A program made the translations under genes and the position numbers. Below the pieces are notes generated by a model. The model worked only from the letters and a program-made list of their open reading frames with translations. It was not told the origin of the DNA and ran no database searches. Of a DNA stretch of 64,000 nucleotides, positions 1 through 8,489 are shown in pieces. The stretch spans positions 1 through 64,000 of the forward strand of contig NZ_JAPEMV010000003.1 in NCBI RefSeq assembly GCF_026342355.1, written 5' to 3'. The first letter of the stretch is position 1, and every line of letters starts with the position of its first letter. Source of the stretch: Streptomyces sp. NBC_00249. Its GTDB lineage: Bacteria; Actinomycetota; Actinomycetes; Streptomycetales; Streptomycetaceae.

Positions 1-2
1 GC

Positions 3-12
3 TCACCTCCTT
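3..12 (-). promoter_or_regulatory. Ribosome binding site of a gene starting just left of the window
   Basis: Read on the minus strand these bases are AAGGAGGTGA, a perfect complement to the 16S rRNA 3' end. A minus-strand gene probably starts just outside the window, divergent from the membrane protein at 155. An ATG at 21-19 preceded by AGAGG could also begin that gene, so which signal is the true start cannot be settled here. Confidence 0.45.
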
Positions 13-154
13 GATCCTCATGGCCGGGCCTCTTCGGAAGACGCGGGACTTCCCAGAAGTGCCTGTCGTGGTTCTACAGCCGTGAGCCTTTCCCGAAGTT
101 CCGCGGTTGGTATCCATCGCATGCCAGGTCAGGCTGCTCTGAATTCCGAAATCA

Positions 155-1489
155 TTGGGACACGTTTTGTTTGCTGCACTTCTGAGCGCCGGCCTTCTCG
201 CCCATCAATTCATCTACGTACTCATGTACAGGCGAGAATACCTGACGTTGAGCTTCGCACCTGCTCTGGGACTCACGCTTCCGCGTCCAGTCTTCACTGC
301 CGTGCAGATTGCCGCTATACCGATAATTTCGATACTGATGATTCTTGGGGGTCGAGCGGCAACATTCGCCGCCTTGGTCACCCTGCTTCTCTGGTCATCG
401 ATTCAAAGCCTGCGCATGTCGAATCACATCTGGCTGACTCTCTTCGGTGTGCTGGTTTTTGCCTTCTCGAACCCGGCCGAGCACGTTGTAGAGGCTCGCA
501 TGCTGCTCGGCTACCTGTACGTTGCCGCAGGAGTATTCAAATGCAACAGCGAGTTTCTCCTGTCGGACCGAAGTCTGGCCAGGGGGATAGTTAACCGTCA
601 GGCGTCCGGTCTTAATTTGCGGGCTCCCAAGCTCTTCGTTGCGCTGTCTCCGGCAGCCGTCGTACTCGGCGAACTGGGTGCGGGATTCATGCTCTTGCTC
701 AACTACAGATTGGACATCGCTTTCCTGGTGTGTGCCGGGCTCCACCTGGCGTTCAGCATCGTGGGAAACGCGCACTTCGCGCTCATCGCCCTTGCGTTCT
801 GGTACGAGGCTCTGGGGGGAAGCCTGTCCTTCACGGAACTGTTGATCGGGAACGTTGCTCTGTTGGTAACGGTCATCGTGATCGGAGGGCTCTCCGGCTA
901 CGTCATCGGAAATCACACGCTGCACGGCAGTAGGATTAAGGGTGGACTCGCGGACGCCCTTCTCGTAGGCATCTATTGCGCCGCCACCGTCCTCGTCTGG
1001 AAATCTGCTGCCACGTCCACGCTGCGCGAGGGGGAGTGGAGTGCCGGGGCCGTAGTTGTTCTGGCCGCATTCTTTCTCAACTTCGTGCTGCTCTTCCTTG
1101 GCCTCAAAGGGGAGTGGGCCTTCGCCATGTTCTCGAATGTGCGCCCGTACGGAAAGGCCAAGATCCTCGGCGTCGCTCCGCGTTGGCGGACGACCTATTT
1201 CCGAGTTGAATGGGACGGCGATTTCCCCAAGTCGGCATCTGATGCACTACCCCGACATGTCATAGCACAAGTCAAGGATGGCCGGAATGTGGTCTCCGGG
1301 CCTGTTGCACATGAACTTGGGATGACTTCGGAGAAGTTCAGCACAGGCCTGCGTCTCATACCGCAGAAATATGACGAAGTTGCCGACGGTTTCGTCGACC
1401 TCCAGGACTCTGAAGTTAAGGTGAAACGGGGCCCGATCTGGGTCGCGCCGATCATCAGTCGCGACCCGGAGGCCGCCCACAAAGGATAG
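155..1489 (+). CDS. Polytopic membrane protein, possibly HTTM/gamma-carboxylase-like
   Basis: The 444-residue product has about nine hydrophobic segments between residues 1 and 320 and a hydrophilic C-terminal domain of about 120 residues. The central part (about residues 105-225, with GYLYVAAGVFK, a GELGAGFML helix and GLHLAFSIVGNAHFAL) resembles the HTTM domain of vitamin-K-dependent gamma-carboxylase-like bacterial membrane proteins. This is a weak family match by eye and the function is unknown. The start used is TTG at 155, with no clear Shine-Dalgarno sequence, so the true N-terminus is uncertain. Base composition is visibly lower in GC than the core genes. The TAG stop lies directly against the left terminal repeat of the IS66 element, so the original C-terminus may have been replaced by the insertion. 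Confidence 0.6.
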   Translation: MGHVLFAALLSAGLLAHQFIYVLMYRREYLTLSFAPALGLTLPRPVFTAVQIAAIPIISILMILGGRAATFAALVTLLLWSSIQSLRMSNHIWLTLFGVLVFAFSNPAEHVVEARMLLGYLYVAAGVFKCNSEFLLSDRSLARGIVNRQASGLNLRAPKLFVALSPAAVVLGELGAGFMLLLNYRLDIAFLVCAGLHLAFSIVGNAHFALIALAFWYEALGGSLSFTELLIGNVALLVTVIVIGGLSGYVIGNHTLHGSRIKGGLADALLVGIYCAATVLVWKSAATSTLREGEWSAGAVVVLAAFFLNFVLLFLGLKGEWAFAMFSNVRPYGKAKILGVAPRWRTTYFRVEWDGDFPKSASDALPRHVIAQVKDGRNVVSGPVAHELGMTSEKFSTGLRLIPQKYDEVADGFVDLQDSEVKVKRGPIWVAPIISRDPEAAHKG

Positions 1490-1522
1490 GTAAGTGTTCA
1501 GGGGTGCCGCTGACCTGGGCTG

Positions 1523-3039
1523 TTGTTCGTGGGGTGGATGGGGCCGGATAGGCTGCCGGTCGTGTCGGATCCGAGCGGGCCTGTGAGCGGTGAAGTCGCC
1601 GCGTTGAAGCTGGCGTTGGCGGCGTCCGAGGCGCGTGCGGATCAGCTTGCGGGGCTGGTGGAGGGCCTGCTGGTGCGGATCACCGAGCTGGAGGCCGCGC
1701 TGAACAAGGCCTCGAAGAATTCCTCGAAGCCGCCGTCGAAGGACGGCCCGCCCGGGGAGTGTGCCGGCTGCCTAGTGCTGTGACCGGAAAGGTTCACCGT
1801 GTCGCGGCGCCCGGCACGGCACCTCGCTGCGTTGTCGGACCACCCGAGTACGTCCAGTACGAGCGGCGGCCCTCCGCCTTGCGAGGTACCGCACCGGACA
1901 CCGCGACCCGGCAAACCTTCCCGGCCACAGCACTAGCGGGATCTGTCCGGGCTGGATCTCCCGGCGCCAGAAGACGCCGAGGTGGCAACCGTGGCCCAGG
2001 TGCTGGACGTGGAGCCGGTGAAACTTCGCTGCACCGAGTACCGCACGGTGAAGGCCACCTGCCCCGCTTGCGCGGCTGTCACATCTGGACGACTGCCGGA
2101 TCGAGTGTTCGGGCCGGTCTGCTACGGACCGAACGTGAAGGCGGCCACCGTGCTCCTCGCGGTCCGTGGCCACATGAGCGTGGAACGCGCGGGACAGATG
2201 ATGCACGCGCTGCTGGACGCGGAGGTTTCGACCGGATTCACCAGCGGCCTGACACGACGCCTGGCCACCGAACTCGAACCGTTCATGCGCGAGTTGACCA
2301 ACCGGCTGCGCGCCGCTCCGGTTCTGCACGTCGATGAGACCACTGCCACAGTCTCCGGTGACGAGGTCCGGTTTGCTGAGCGTCAGGCCCTGCTGGTCGG
2401 CGAATCCTTGGACGGCGCACGTGCGGACGCGGCGCCGGCGAGTGGGGTCTCCCCTGCTCGAACGAAGTTGAGAGCTTGGGGAAGTATGTGCACACCGCGA
2501 CCACCCCGGGCGGCTTGGTTTTCCTCGGCGCTCACAAGCGCCGTTCGCACAAGGCCACCGACTCCCTGGGAATCCTGGGCAACCACCAGGACGTCCTACG
2601 CGACTTCAACACCGCCGTCGAGACGGCGAAAGCCGCAGGTCACACCCGACTCGACCCAAACATCGCGGCCGAACTGGCCGAACGCTACAAACACGCCCAC
2701 CTCGTCGGACGCGCGAACAACACCGGACGCCGCACCAGCAAGGGCAAACGTCGTCCGGCCTGGGTGATGGCCGAGACCCTGCACAAACGACAAGACGAGA
2801 TCCTGCTGTTCACCCGCCGCTTCGACGTGCCCTGGACCAACAACGCCGCCGAGCGCGCGCTCCGCATGGCCAAGTCGCAGATGTGCGTCTCCGGCTGCTG
2901 GCGCCGCGTCGAGACCGCCGACTGATACTGCACCGTCCGCTCCTACCTCGACACCGCCCGCAACCACGGCGCCAACCTCCTCGACGCACTCCGCGACGCC
3001 TTCACCGGCACCCCCTGGATGCCCCCGCACCACGCGTAA
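1523..3039 (+). pseudogene. IS66-family transposase, disrupted
   Basis: The N-terminal coiled-coil region and the SSKPPSKDG motif typical of IS66 are encoded from 1523 to about 1765. A MITE at 1772-1936 interrupts it. The reading then resumes near 1940 (RDLSGLDLPAPED...) in a different frame and covers the zinc-ribbon-like region and the start of the catalytic domain (VLHVDETT at about 2323-2346). A frameshift near 2450 moves reading to a third frame (GKYVHTATTPGG..., PWTNNAAERALR). An in-frame TGA at 2923-2925 precedes the conserved C-terminal segment YCTVRSYLDTARNHG. The part between SKDG and the CAGC motif is shorter than usual, suggesting a deletion. The several independent lesions show that the gene is dead. 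Confidence 0.85.
1772..1936 (+). mobile_element. MITE, copy 1 (165 bp), nested in the IS66 transposase
   Basis: The 165-bp non-coding element is bounded by CTAG at both ends. Its first 23 bases (CTAGTGCTGTG...AAGGTT) match the reverse complement of its last 23 at 21 positions, and the similarity continues inward to about 48 bp, so the element is an imperfect palindrome. A closely similar copy lies at 59891-60087. Both carry the internal inverted pair GTAC-gtcca-GTAC. It encodes no plausible protein. CTAG/TA-type targets are used by some IS5-group and IS630-group transposases, which may mobilise it, but no such transposase is in the window. Confidence 0.85.
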
Positions 3040-3054
3040 CCCCTGAACAGTTAC

Positions 3055-3316
3055 CCGGTGACAGGGGGCGGAAGGTGCCGGTGCCGCTCAGCCGCAGCGG
3101 GAAGGGGCGTCCGGACGACGCCACCTCCGCGAGGTGGCGTTCGATGCCGGGCAGCGCCTCCGCGTCCGCCTCGGTCGGCGGGAGCAGCGTGATGTGGGTG
3201 GGGATGCCATGGGCCGCCGGGTCGCCGAAGCCGGCCCGGCGGGCCTGGAGCAGGCTGCCGTGCGGCTCCGGGACCGCGATCGAGACACCGAGAGTGACGG
3301 TCCCCACGTTCCTCAT
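3055..3316 (-). pseudogene. 2'-5' RNA ligase family protein, C-terminus removed by IS66
   Basis: The minus strand from ATG at 3316 encodes MRNVGTVTLGVSIAVPEP followed by IPTHITLLPPTE, the first H-x-T-type motif of the 2'-5' RNA ligase/2H phosphoesterase family. Homologues are about 170-200 residues with a second H-x-T motif. Here the coding sequence stops after about 87 residues (near TGTFRPLSP) where the IS66 right end begins, so the second catalytic motif is missing. It lies upstream of trpS in the same orientation. The loss of half the catalytic site makes function very unlikely. Confidence 0.75.
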
Positions 3317-3407
3317 CCTCCGTCTGCGGAGTCGTGCGAAGTCATGCGAGTGGGGTGGTGCGCGGGCAGTGTGGCGGGCGGCAGGTCCCGGCCGCCAGAG
3401 CCCAAGG

Positions 3408-3440
3408 GCCCGGGCCGGTACGGAATGTACCGACCCGGGC
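3408..3440 (-). terminator. Hairpin terminator downstream of trpS
   Basis: GCCCGGG-cc-GGTAC pairs with GTACC-ga-CCCGGGC around the loop ggaat, forming a strong GC stem. It starts 21 bases beyond the trpS stop codon on the minus strand. No U-run is evident, as is common in actinomycetes. Confidence 0.7.
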
Positions 3441-3446
3441 GGCCGC

Positions 3447-3476
3447 TCAGTGCTTGGCGGGTCAGTGCTTGGCGGG
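3447..3476. repeat. 15-bp tandem duplication at the trpS stop codon
   Basis: TCAGTGCTTGGCGGG occurs twice without a gap (3447-3461 and 3462-3476). On the minus strand each unit encodes Pro-Ala-Lys-His-stop, so the last codons and stop of trpS are repeated after the real stop. The protein is unchanged. Confidence 0.85.
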
Positions 3477-4478
3477 CAGGAAACCCACCCGGTCGTACGT
3501 CCGTGCCAGGGTCTCCGCGGCGACCGCACGGGCCTTCTCGGCGCCCTTGGCAAGGATCTGGTCCAGCGTCTCGGGGTCGCCCAGGTATTCCTCGGTACGG
3601 GCCTTGAAGCCGGTGCAGAAGTCCGCCATGACCTCGGCCAGGTCGGTCTTGAGCGGCCCGTACATGGAGCCCTCGTACCGCTTCTCCAGATCGGCGACCG
3701 GGGTGTCGGTCATCGCGGAGAGGATCGTCAGGAGGTTGGAGACGCCCGGCTTGGTGTCCCGGTCGAAGCGGACGACGGCCGGGTCGTCGGCGTCCGTCAC
3801 CGCGCTCTTGATCTTCTTGGCGGTGGCCTTGGGCTCGTCCAGGAGGTTGACCAGGCCCTTCGGCGTCGGCGCCGACTTGGACATCTTCACGGACGGGTCC
3901 TGGAGGTCGTAGATCTTGGCGACCTCCTTGAGGATGTGCGGGTCCGGGACAGTGAAGGTGTCGCCGAAGCGGCCGTTGAAGCGGGTCGCGATGTCGCGGG
4001 TCAGCTCCACGTGCTGGCGCTGGTCCTCGCCGACCGGGACGGAGTTCGCCTGGTACAGGAGGATGTCCGCGACCTGCAGGATCGGGTAGGTGAACAGGCC
4101 GACGGTGGCGCGGTCCGCGCCCTGCTTGGCCGACTTGTCCTTGAACTGCGTCATCCGGGACGCCTCGCCGAACCCGGTGATGCAGTTCATCACCCACGCC
4201 AGCTGGGCGTGCTCCGGGACGTGGCTCTGCACGAAGAGCGTGCAGAGCTCCGGGTCGAGACCGGTCGCGAGCAGCTGGGCGGCCGCGATACGGGTGTTGA
4301 CGCGCAGCTCGGCGGGGTCCTGCGGGACGGTGATCGCGTGCAGGTCGACCACCATGTAGAAGGCGTCGTGGGACTCCTGCAGCGCCACGTACTGACGGAT
4401 CGCGCCCAGGTAGTTGCCGAGGTGGAACGAGCCCGCGGTGGGCTGGATACCGGAGAGCGCACGAGGTTGGGAAGGCAT
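3462..4478 (-). CDS. trpS: Tryptophanyl-tRNA synthetase
   Basis: This class Ic aminoacyl-tRNA synthetase charges tRNA-Trp in the cytoplasm. From the ATG at 4478 the product is about 338 residues, the usual bacterial length. The HIGH-like signature is GSFHLGNY near residue 17 and the KMSKS loop ([12 protein letters not shown]) is intact near residue 200. The segment [18 protein letters not shown] is typical of the family. A second in-frame ATG nine bases upstream (4487) is an equally possible start, and neither has a strong ribosome-binding site. The gene is flanked by an inactivated RNA ligase gene downstream and a decayed sigma factor gene divergent from it. Streptomyces often carry two trpS paralogues, so this may not be the only copy. 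Confidence 0.93.
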   Translation of the reverse strand: MPSQPRALSGIQPTAGSFHLGNYLGAIRQYVALQESHDAFYMVVDLHAITVPQDPAELRVNTRIAAAQLLATGLDPELCTLFVQSHVPEHAQLAWVMNCITGFGEASRMTQFKDKSAKQGADRATVGLFTYPILQVADILLYQANSVPVGEDQRQHVELTRDIATRFNGRFGDTFTVPDPHILKEVAKIYDLQDPSVKMSKSAPTPKGLVNLLDEPKATAKKIKSAVTDADDPAVVRFDRDTKPGVSNLLTILSAMTDTPVADLEKRYEGSMYGPLKTDLAEVMADFCTGFKARTEEYLGDPETLDQILAKGAEKARAVAAETLARTYDRVGFLPAKH

Positions 4479-4545
4479 AGCGCTCATTGTCTCAGGTGGC
4501 CCGTGCACACGGGGAACCGATCCGGCTCCCGCGGTGTACACAGGT

Positions 4546-5065
4546 GTGAGCACGCGGGAGGGGAGCCGCACCCTGACACCGGGGGACGAGAACGCGCTGA
4601 TCGCGCGCGTACGCGCCGGGGAGGCCGAGGCGTACGCGGAGGACGTGGTGCAGGCCGCGTTGCTCAAGGCGTACCGGGCGCTCGGATCGTTCCGGGACGG
4701 CGCCTCGTTCCGTCCCTGGCTCCTTCGGATCGTCGCCAATGACGAAGAACACGGCGCGCGGGGAGGTGCGACGGCGGTCGCTCGCCGACCGAGAGGCGCG
4801 GCTGCGCACCCCGGACACCGGCCCCGATCCGCTCTCGGCCGCCCTCGACGGGGAGCGCCGCACCGTCCTTGCCGCCGCCCTCGGGCAGCTCAGCGACGAG
4901 CACCGGCAGGTCGTCACCTACCGCTACCTTCTGGAACTCAGCGAGTCCGACACGGCGGCCGCGCTCGGCTGCCGTCCCGGCACGGTGAAATCCCGGCTCA
5001 ACCGGGCGCTGCGGAAACTGGAGCGGGCGCTGAGGGAGGAAGGGGGCGAGGGGCGTGTCGTCTGA
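4546..5065 (+). pseudogene. ECF-type RNA polymerase sigma factor, decayed
   Basis: From GTG 4546 the frame encodes the N-terminus ([15 protein letters not shown]), then jumps directly to [21 protein letters not shown]...PWLLRIVAN. About 20-25 residues of sigma region 2 are therefore missing. Near 4740 the frame shifts, and region 4 continues in another frame from about 4740 to 5065: [44 protein letters not shown], a clear sigma-70 region 4 helix-turn-helix. Internal deletion plus frameshift means that no functional sigma factor is made. Its 3' end overlaps the start of an anti-sigma-like membrane protein gene, the usual arrangement for such pairs. Confidence 0.75.
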
Positions 5066-5462
5066 GCTGGAGAACGAGCTGCGGTCGTACGGCCGCGGCC
5101 TCGCCGGTCCCGCGGACGGTGACGCGATGGCCGCCCGGGTCCTCTCGGAGATCGCGGACGGTGGTCTCGTCCCGGACGTCCCCCGGCCGTGCGGGTCTGG
5201 GCGCGGCGGCGCCGGCAGGCGCTGCTCGCCGTGTTTGCGGTGCTGGTGCTGGTGCTGGTGCTGGTGCTGGTGCTGGTGCTGGTGCTGACGCCGCCGGTGC
5301 GGGCGCAGGTCGCGCAGTGGTTCGTGCCCGTCGTGCCGGGTGAGGCGGCCGGGCTGGGCGCGCCCGACGCGGTGACCGTCGCCGGGACGGAGGAGGGCCG
5401 GCGGGTGGTGTCGCTGTGCTGGCGCGACGGCAGTGACGGCGGGTGGATCCGGCTCGACGCCG
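5055..5462 (+). pseudogene. Anti-sigma-like membrane protein, frameshifted and truncated
   Basis: GTG 5055 overlaps the sigma gene end and encodes SSELENELRSYGRGLAGPADGDAMAARVLSEIADG, a typical N-terminal cytoplasmic part. Near 5185 the frame shifts to VWARRRRQALLAVFAVLVLV..., a transmembrane segment, followed by TPPVRAQVAQWF and a shortened extracellular part (LGAPDAVTVAG...RRVVSLCWRDG). The C-terminus is lost where ISL3 sequence begins. The membrane segment is encoded by a perfect hexamer repeat. With both partners broken, this sigma/anti-sigma system is extinct here. Confidence 0.65.
5240..5287 (+). repeat. GTGCTG hexamer, eight perfect tandem copies
   Basis: Forty-eight bases of uninterrupted GTGCTG repeats encode alternating Val-Leu in the membrane helix of the anti-sigma-like pseudogene. 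Such a run is prone to slippage in whole hexamers, which would alter helix length by two residues per unit without changing frame. Confidence 0.95.
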
Positions 5463-5471
5463 GAAGACGTC

Positions 5472-6421
5472 GTGAACGTCCTTCTGCCGCATCTGGCTGC
5501 GGTGGTGGTTGAGTCGGGCGTGGTGGACGACGGGGTCGTGGTCGTCATGGCGCGTACCCGGGATGGTCCGGCGGCGTGTACGGGCTGCGGGCAAGAATCG
5601 CTGTGGGTGCACAGTGACTACCAGCGGCACGTGGCCGATGAGGCGGCCGGAAGCCGGTCGTTGCGCATCGATCTGACGGTCCGCCGTCTGTACTGCGAGA
5701 ACCCGTCGTGCCCAAGACGACGTTTGCCGAGCAGGTCGCCGACGTAACGGTGCGCTACCAGCGGCGGACCCCGGCCCTGCAGCAGGTAGTGGCCGCCGTG
5801 GCCGTGGCCCTGGCGGGCAAGGCCGGATCGCGTCTGCTGCACCATCTGAACCAGACGCTGAGCTGGGCTCCTGTGCTGAACGGCCTGATGGCGCTGCCGG
5901 ATCCGCCGGCACCGGAGCCGAGGGTGATCGCGGCAGACGATTTCGCGCTACGCCGCGGTCGTCGCTACGGGACGCTGGTAGTCGACGCGGAGAGCCGACT
6001 TCCGCTCGATATGTGGGACAGCCGCGACGCCGAACCGCTGGCCGCCTGGCTGCGTGTCCACCCGGGCATCGAGGCGGTCTGCCGGGACGGCTCGCAGACC
6101 TACCGCTCCGCGATCAGCGCCGGGGCACCCGAAGCGACCCAGGTCAGCGACCGCTTCCACCTGTGGCAGGGGCTCGGGCGAAAGGTCTACGAGGTCGTCG
6201 CCGCGCACCGGGGATGCCTGCCCGAGCCCGGGCCGGAGGCGACCGCGCCAGCGGTGGCGGGCGGCCTGACCGCCGCCCGAACGCGCCGCCGCCGAGGCAC
6301 GCCTTGGTACGGATCATCAACGGAGAAGCTGCATCGGGATCTGAAGGCCGTCGGTCGCACCCGAGGGAACCTTCCGCCCGGAGGGCCGATGGCCTCGTGC
6401 CCCGGCGAAACACCCCCGTGA
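5472..6421 (+). pseudogene. ISL3-family transposase, frameshifted remnant
   Basis: From GTG 5472 the frame encodes the N-terminal zinc-binding region of an ISL3 transposase (CTGCGQESLWVHSDY..., VRRLYCENPSCP). Around 5710 the frame shifts and the protein continues as PKTTFAEQVADVTVRYQRRTPALQQ and the DDE-domain start ADDFALRRGRRYGTLVVD, then HLWQGLGRKVYEVVAAHR. Several shorter losses and another shift after about 6270 destroy the C-terminal half. Intact members are about 400-550 residues. No terminal repeats could be defined. The 186 bases after it up to 6608 hold nothing recognisable. Confidence 0.75.
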
Positions 6422-6607
6422 CCTGCGGTGTACCAAAGTGCCAGCTGTCTCGCTGATTCCATACCAGCAGTTACTGAACCTGGTTGGCATCGATGCAGGT
6501 CCCGGACGTGGCCTGGTGCCAACTACGAAGCCTGGTCACAACGCCGGTGGCCCCGCCGGAGAGTCGCGTGCGGGTCAGGAGGGTTCCCGCTCTGCGGTCA
6601 TCATTTC

Positions 6608-7150
6608 TTACGCCGGCCCCGACGCCGGTGTTGCGTGGATGGCCGACATGACTTCCTCGGGTGTTTCCACGAATGCGGCCACGTCGGCGAGTGGCACGTT
6701 CAAGAAGTCCTCTTCGTGCATTCGCTGCAGAAGCTCCTGCAGCGGACGGTAGAAACCATCGGTGCTCAGGAAGACCAGCGGGGCCGACGTCATGCCGTGG
6801 CGTCGCAATTCGATTGCGTCCGTGGCTTCGTCCAACGTACCGGTTCCGCCGGCGACCACCACGACGGCGTCGGTGTTGGAAAGAAGCTGTTTCTTTCGGT
6901 CGGCGAGGTCTTGAGCAATGGTCATTGTCGATCCAGGTCTGATGTACCGCTCCAGGAAACCGACGGAAATGCCTTCGGACTTTCCACCGGCCTCTTCGGC
7001 AGCATCGACCAGAACCTTCATGAGGCCCAGATCCGTTCCGCCCCACACGACGGTGTGCCCGGCTTCGCCGAAGAGGCGTCCGAGATGACCGGCCGCTCGT
7101 TGATAGCGATCGGGAACAGGGTTCGAGGACAAGAAGACTGTGATCCGCAT
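6608..7150 (-). CDS. LOG-family nucleotide 5'-monophosphate phosphoribohydrolase
   Basis: This 180-residue Rossmann-fold protein belongs to the TIGR00730/LOG family. Characterised members cleave cytokinin riboside 5'-monophosphates or related nucleotides to a free base and ribose 5-phosphate. Signatures are the N-terminal MRITVFLSSN, the GGTDLGLMKVLVDAAEEAGG segment, the LADRKKQLL arginine/lysine motif and GGTGTLDEATDAIE. The usual PGGxGTxxE is AGGTGTLDE here, with proline replaced by alanine. The start is ATG 7150. It lies 151 bases after the PLP enzyme at 7302-8429 in the same orientation, but a hairpin separates the two. Whether it serves the neighbouring biosynthetic cluster is inference. 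Confidence 0.85.
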   Translation of the reverse strand: MRITVFLSSNPVPDRYQRAAGHLGRLFGEAGHTVVWGGTDLGLMKVLVDAAEEAGGKSEGISVGFLERYIRPGSTMTIAQDLADRKKQLLSNTDAVVVVAGGTGTLDEATDAIELRRHGMTSAPLVFLSTDGFYRPLQELLQRMHEEDFLNVPLADVAAFVETPEEVMSAIHATPASGPA

Positions 7151-7257
7151 CCGGGCATCCTAAGGAGGGCTGTTACGCAAGATCAGCGCTATTTCGCTCA
7201 GCAGGTCGAACATAGTGGTGCCCGGTCGCGCCGCGCGGATATTCGAGCGGTACTGGA

Positions 7258-7292
7258 GGGCGCCTGGACCGGGCCTCCGGCCCCGGGCGCCC
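7258..7292 (-). terminator. Hairpin between the PLP enzyme and LOG genes
   Basis: GGGCGCC at 7258-7264 pairs with GGCGCCC at 7286-7292, and GGGCC/GGCCC strengthen the inside of the stem. It begins about ten bases after the stop of the minus-strand PLP enzyme gene and probably terminates it. Confidence 0.65.
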
Positions 7293-7301
7293 TCGCAGTG
7301 G

Positions 7302-8429
7302 TCAGCCCGCCGCCGTGACCAAGGCGACAACATGGCCCTTGTGTCCACGCTGCCGGAGCTCGGCCGCGCCGGCCAACGCTGCGGCGGAGGAGAGTTCGAC
7401 CAGCCAGCCGTGCGAGGCGGCGACAGCCTGCGCCTTGGCCAGGTCGTCGTCGTCGACGACCAGGACATCGCCACCGCTGTGGCGAACTGCCCGTGCGGCA
7501 GCGGCCGTTGCCTGGGGGTCGCTGATCGACAGTGCCGCCACCCGGTCGGGGTACTCGCTGGTCAGCGGCTGCCGGCGGCCGCTGCGGACCGCCTCCTGGA
7601 GGCTGGGGAAGCGCACCACCGCGAGCATCCGGGGGATCCGGGAGATCCAGCCGAGCCGCCGGATCTCGTCGAACCCCGCCACCATCGCGCAGAGGGCATC
7701 GGCGCGGGAGACCGGTACGGTGATCCAGTCGGGGACCGACCAGGCCCGCTGTTCGGCGATCTCGTAGGCCAGCGTCCGGTAAGCACGAACTCCGACGGGA
7801 TGGCTGCTCACCGGCGGGACCTGGTAGTTGCTGACGGGGAACCAGCCCCGCTCGCGGACCCCGCGTTCGAGTTCGGTCCAACGGTCCTGCCAGGATTCGG
7901 TGAAACGGATCTCGGCCCCCATGGCTCGCAGCGAACGCTCCGTGTCCGGCGACGCCATTCCGCCTTCTTTGGCGAGGATCACGCAGTGCAGTCCCGCGGC
8001 AGCGGCATAGGCGGCCGTGGAGACGGCTGCGTTCCCGGTCGAGGCGACCGCGACCGTGCCGAATCCCCGGGCCTGTGCCCATGACACGGCCGTACTCGCC
8101 ATCCGGTCCTTGAATGATCCGGTCGGATTCGCCCGTTCGTCCTTGATCCAGACTCCTGTCATGTGCCGGAGGGGGACCAGCGGGGTGTTTCCCTCCCCCA
8201 AGGAGACCGGGTCCGGCAGGGGAGGGAAGAATTCGCGCCACTTCCACATGGAGGCATCGCCCTGCACAGAGGTGGGGCGCTGCGGTCCGATGCCTTCACG
8301 GTGCAACTCGACGGCCATGTGTATGCCGTGGTCCAGGCACTGCGGGCAAGGCTGTACCGCGTGGGATATTCCGCCCTCCCACAGGCAGCTTGGGCATCGC
8401 AGGCCCCAGACGTCATTGTGGTTGGCCAA
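7302..8429 (-). CDS. Threonine-synthase-like PLP-dependent enzyme
   Basis: This fold-type II PLP enzyme has about 375 residues. The N-terminus carries a zinc-ribbon-like CPSC...CPQC pair. The PLP lysine motif is NPTGSFKDRM, the glycine/asparagine cofactor loop is ASTGNAAVSTAAYAA, and GEGNTPLVPL is the usual substrate-entry strand. Threonine synthases convert phosphohomoserine to threonine, but paralogues in natural-product clusters use other beta- or gamma-substituted amino acids, so the substrate is unknown. The start chosen is TTG 8429, nine bases after GAAGGGA; a GTG at 8489 would add 20 residues. It is divergent from the cluster operon, which contains a second, aberrant PLP-fold protein, so the two may work as a pair. 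Confidence 0.75.
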   Translation of the reverse strand: MANHNDVWGLRCPSCLWEGGISHAVQPCPQCLDHGIHMAVELHREGIGPQRPTSVQGDASMWKWREFFPPLPDPVSLGEGNTPLVPLRHMTGVWIKDERANPTGSFKDRMASTAVSWAQARGFGTVAVASTGNAAVSTAAYAAAAGLHCVILAKEGGMASPDTERSLRAMGAEIRFTESWQDRWTELERGVRERGWFPVSNYQVPPVSSHPVGVRAYRTLAYEIAEQRAWSVPDWITVPVSRADALCAMVAGFDEIRRLGWISRIPRMLAVVRFPSLQEAVRSGRRQPLTSEYPDRVAALSISDPQATAAAARAVRHSGGDVLVVDDDDLAKAQAVAASHGWLVELSSAAALAGAAELRQRGHKGHVVALVTAAG

Positions 8430-8489
8430 AATTGTTCTTCCCTTCAAAATCTGACAGTGATCTTGTGTGTCTTCGTCAAGCCGAATCAC

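Larger units (their letters stand above)
1490..3054 (+). mobile_element. Degenerate IS66-family insertion sequence
   Basis: The element is bounded by imperfect 20-bp inverted repeats: GTAAGTGTTCAGGGGTGCCG at 1490-1509, and at 3035-3054 a sequence whose reverse complement is GTAACTGTTCAGGGGTTACG. They match at 17 of 20 positions and begin with GTAA, as IS66 ends often do. Inside lies a broken IS66 transposase. No 8-bp target duplication is visible at the flanks (AAGGATAG on the left, CCGGTGAC on the right), so the site has decayed or been rearranged. The left end abuts the stop codon of the membrane protein. The right end cuts a 2'-5' RNA ligase gene. Confidence 0.8.

Noticed and set aside
3408..5300. 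An integration (att) site near trpS
   Set aside because: trpS is a protein gene, not a tRNA. No integrase or matching direct repeats were found.
6422..6607. A tRNA or small RNA between the ISL3 remnant and the LOG gene
   Set aside because: No cloverleaf or conserved tRNA boxes could be drawn. It is probably decayed IS sequence.
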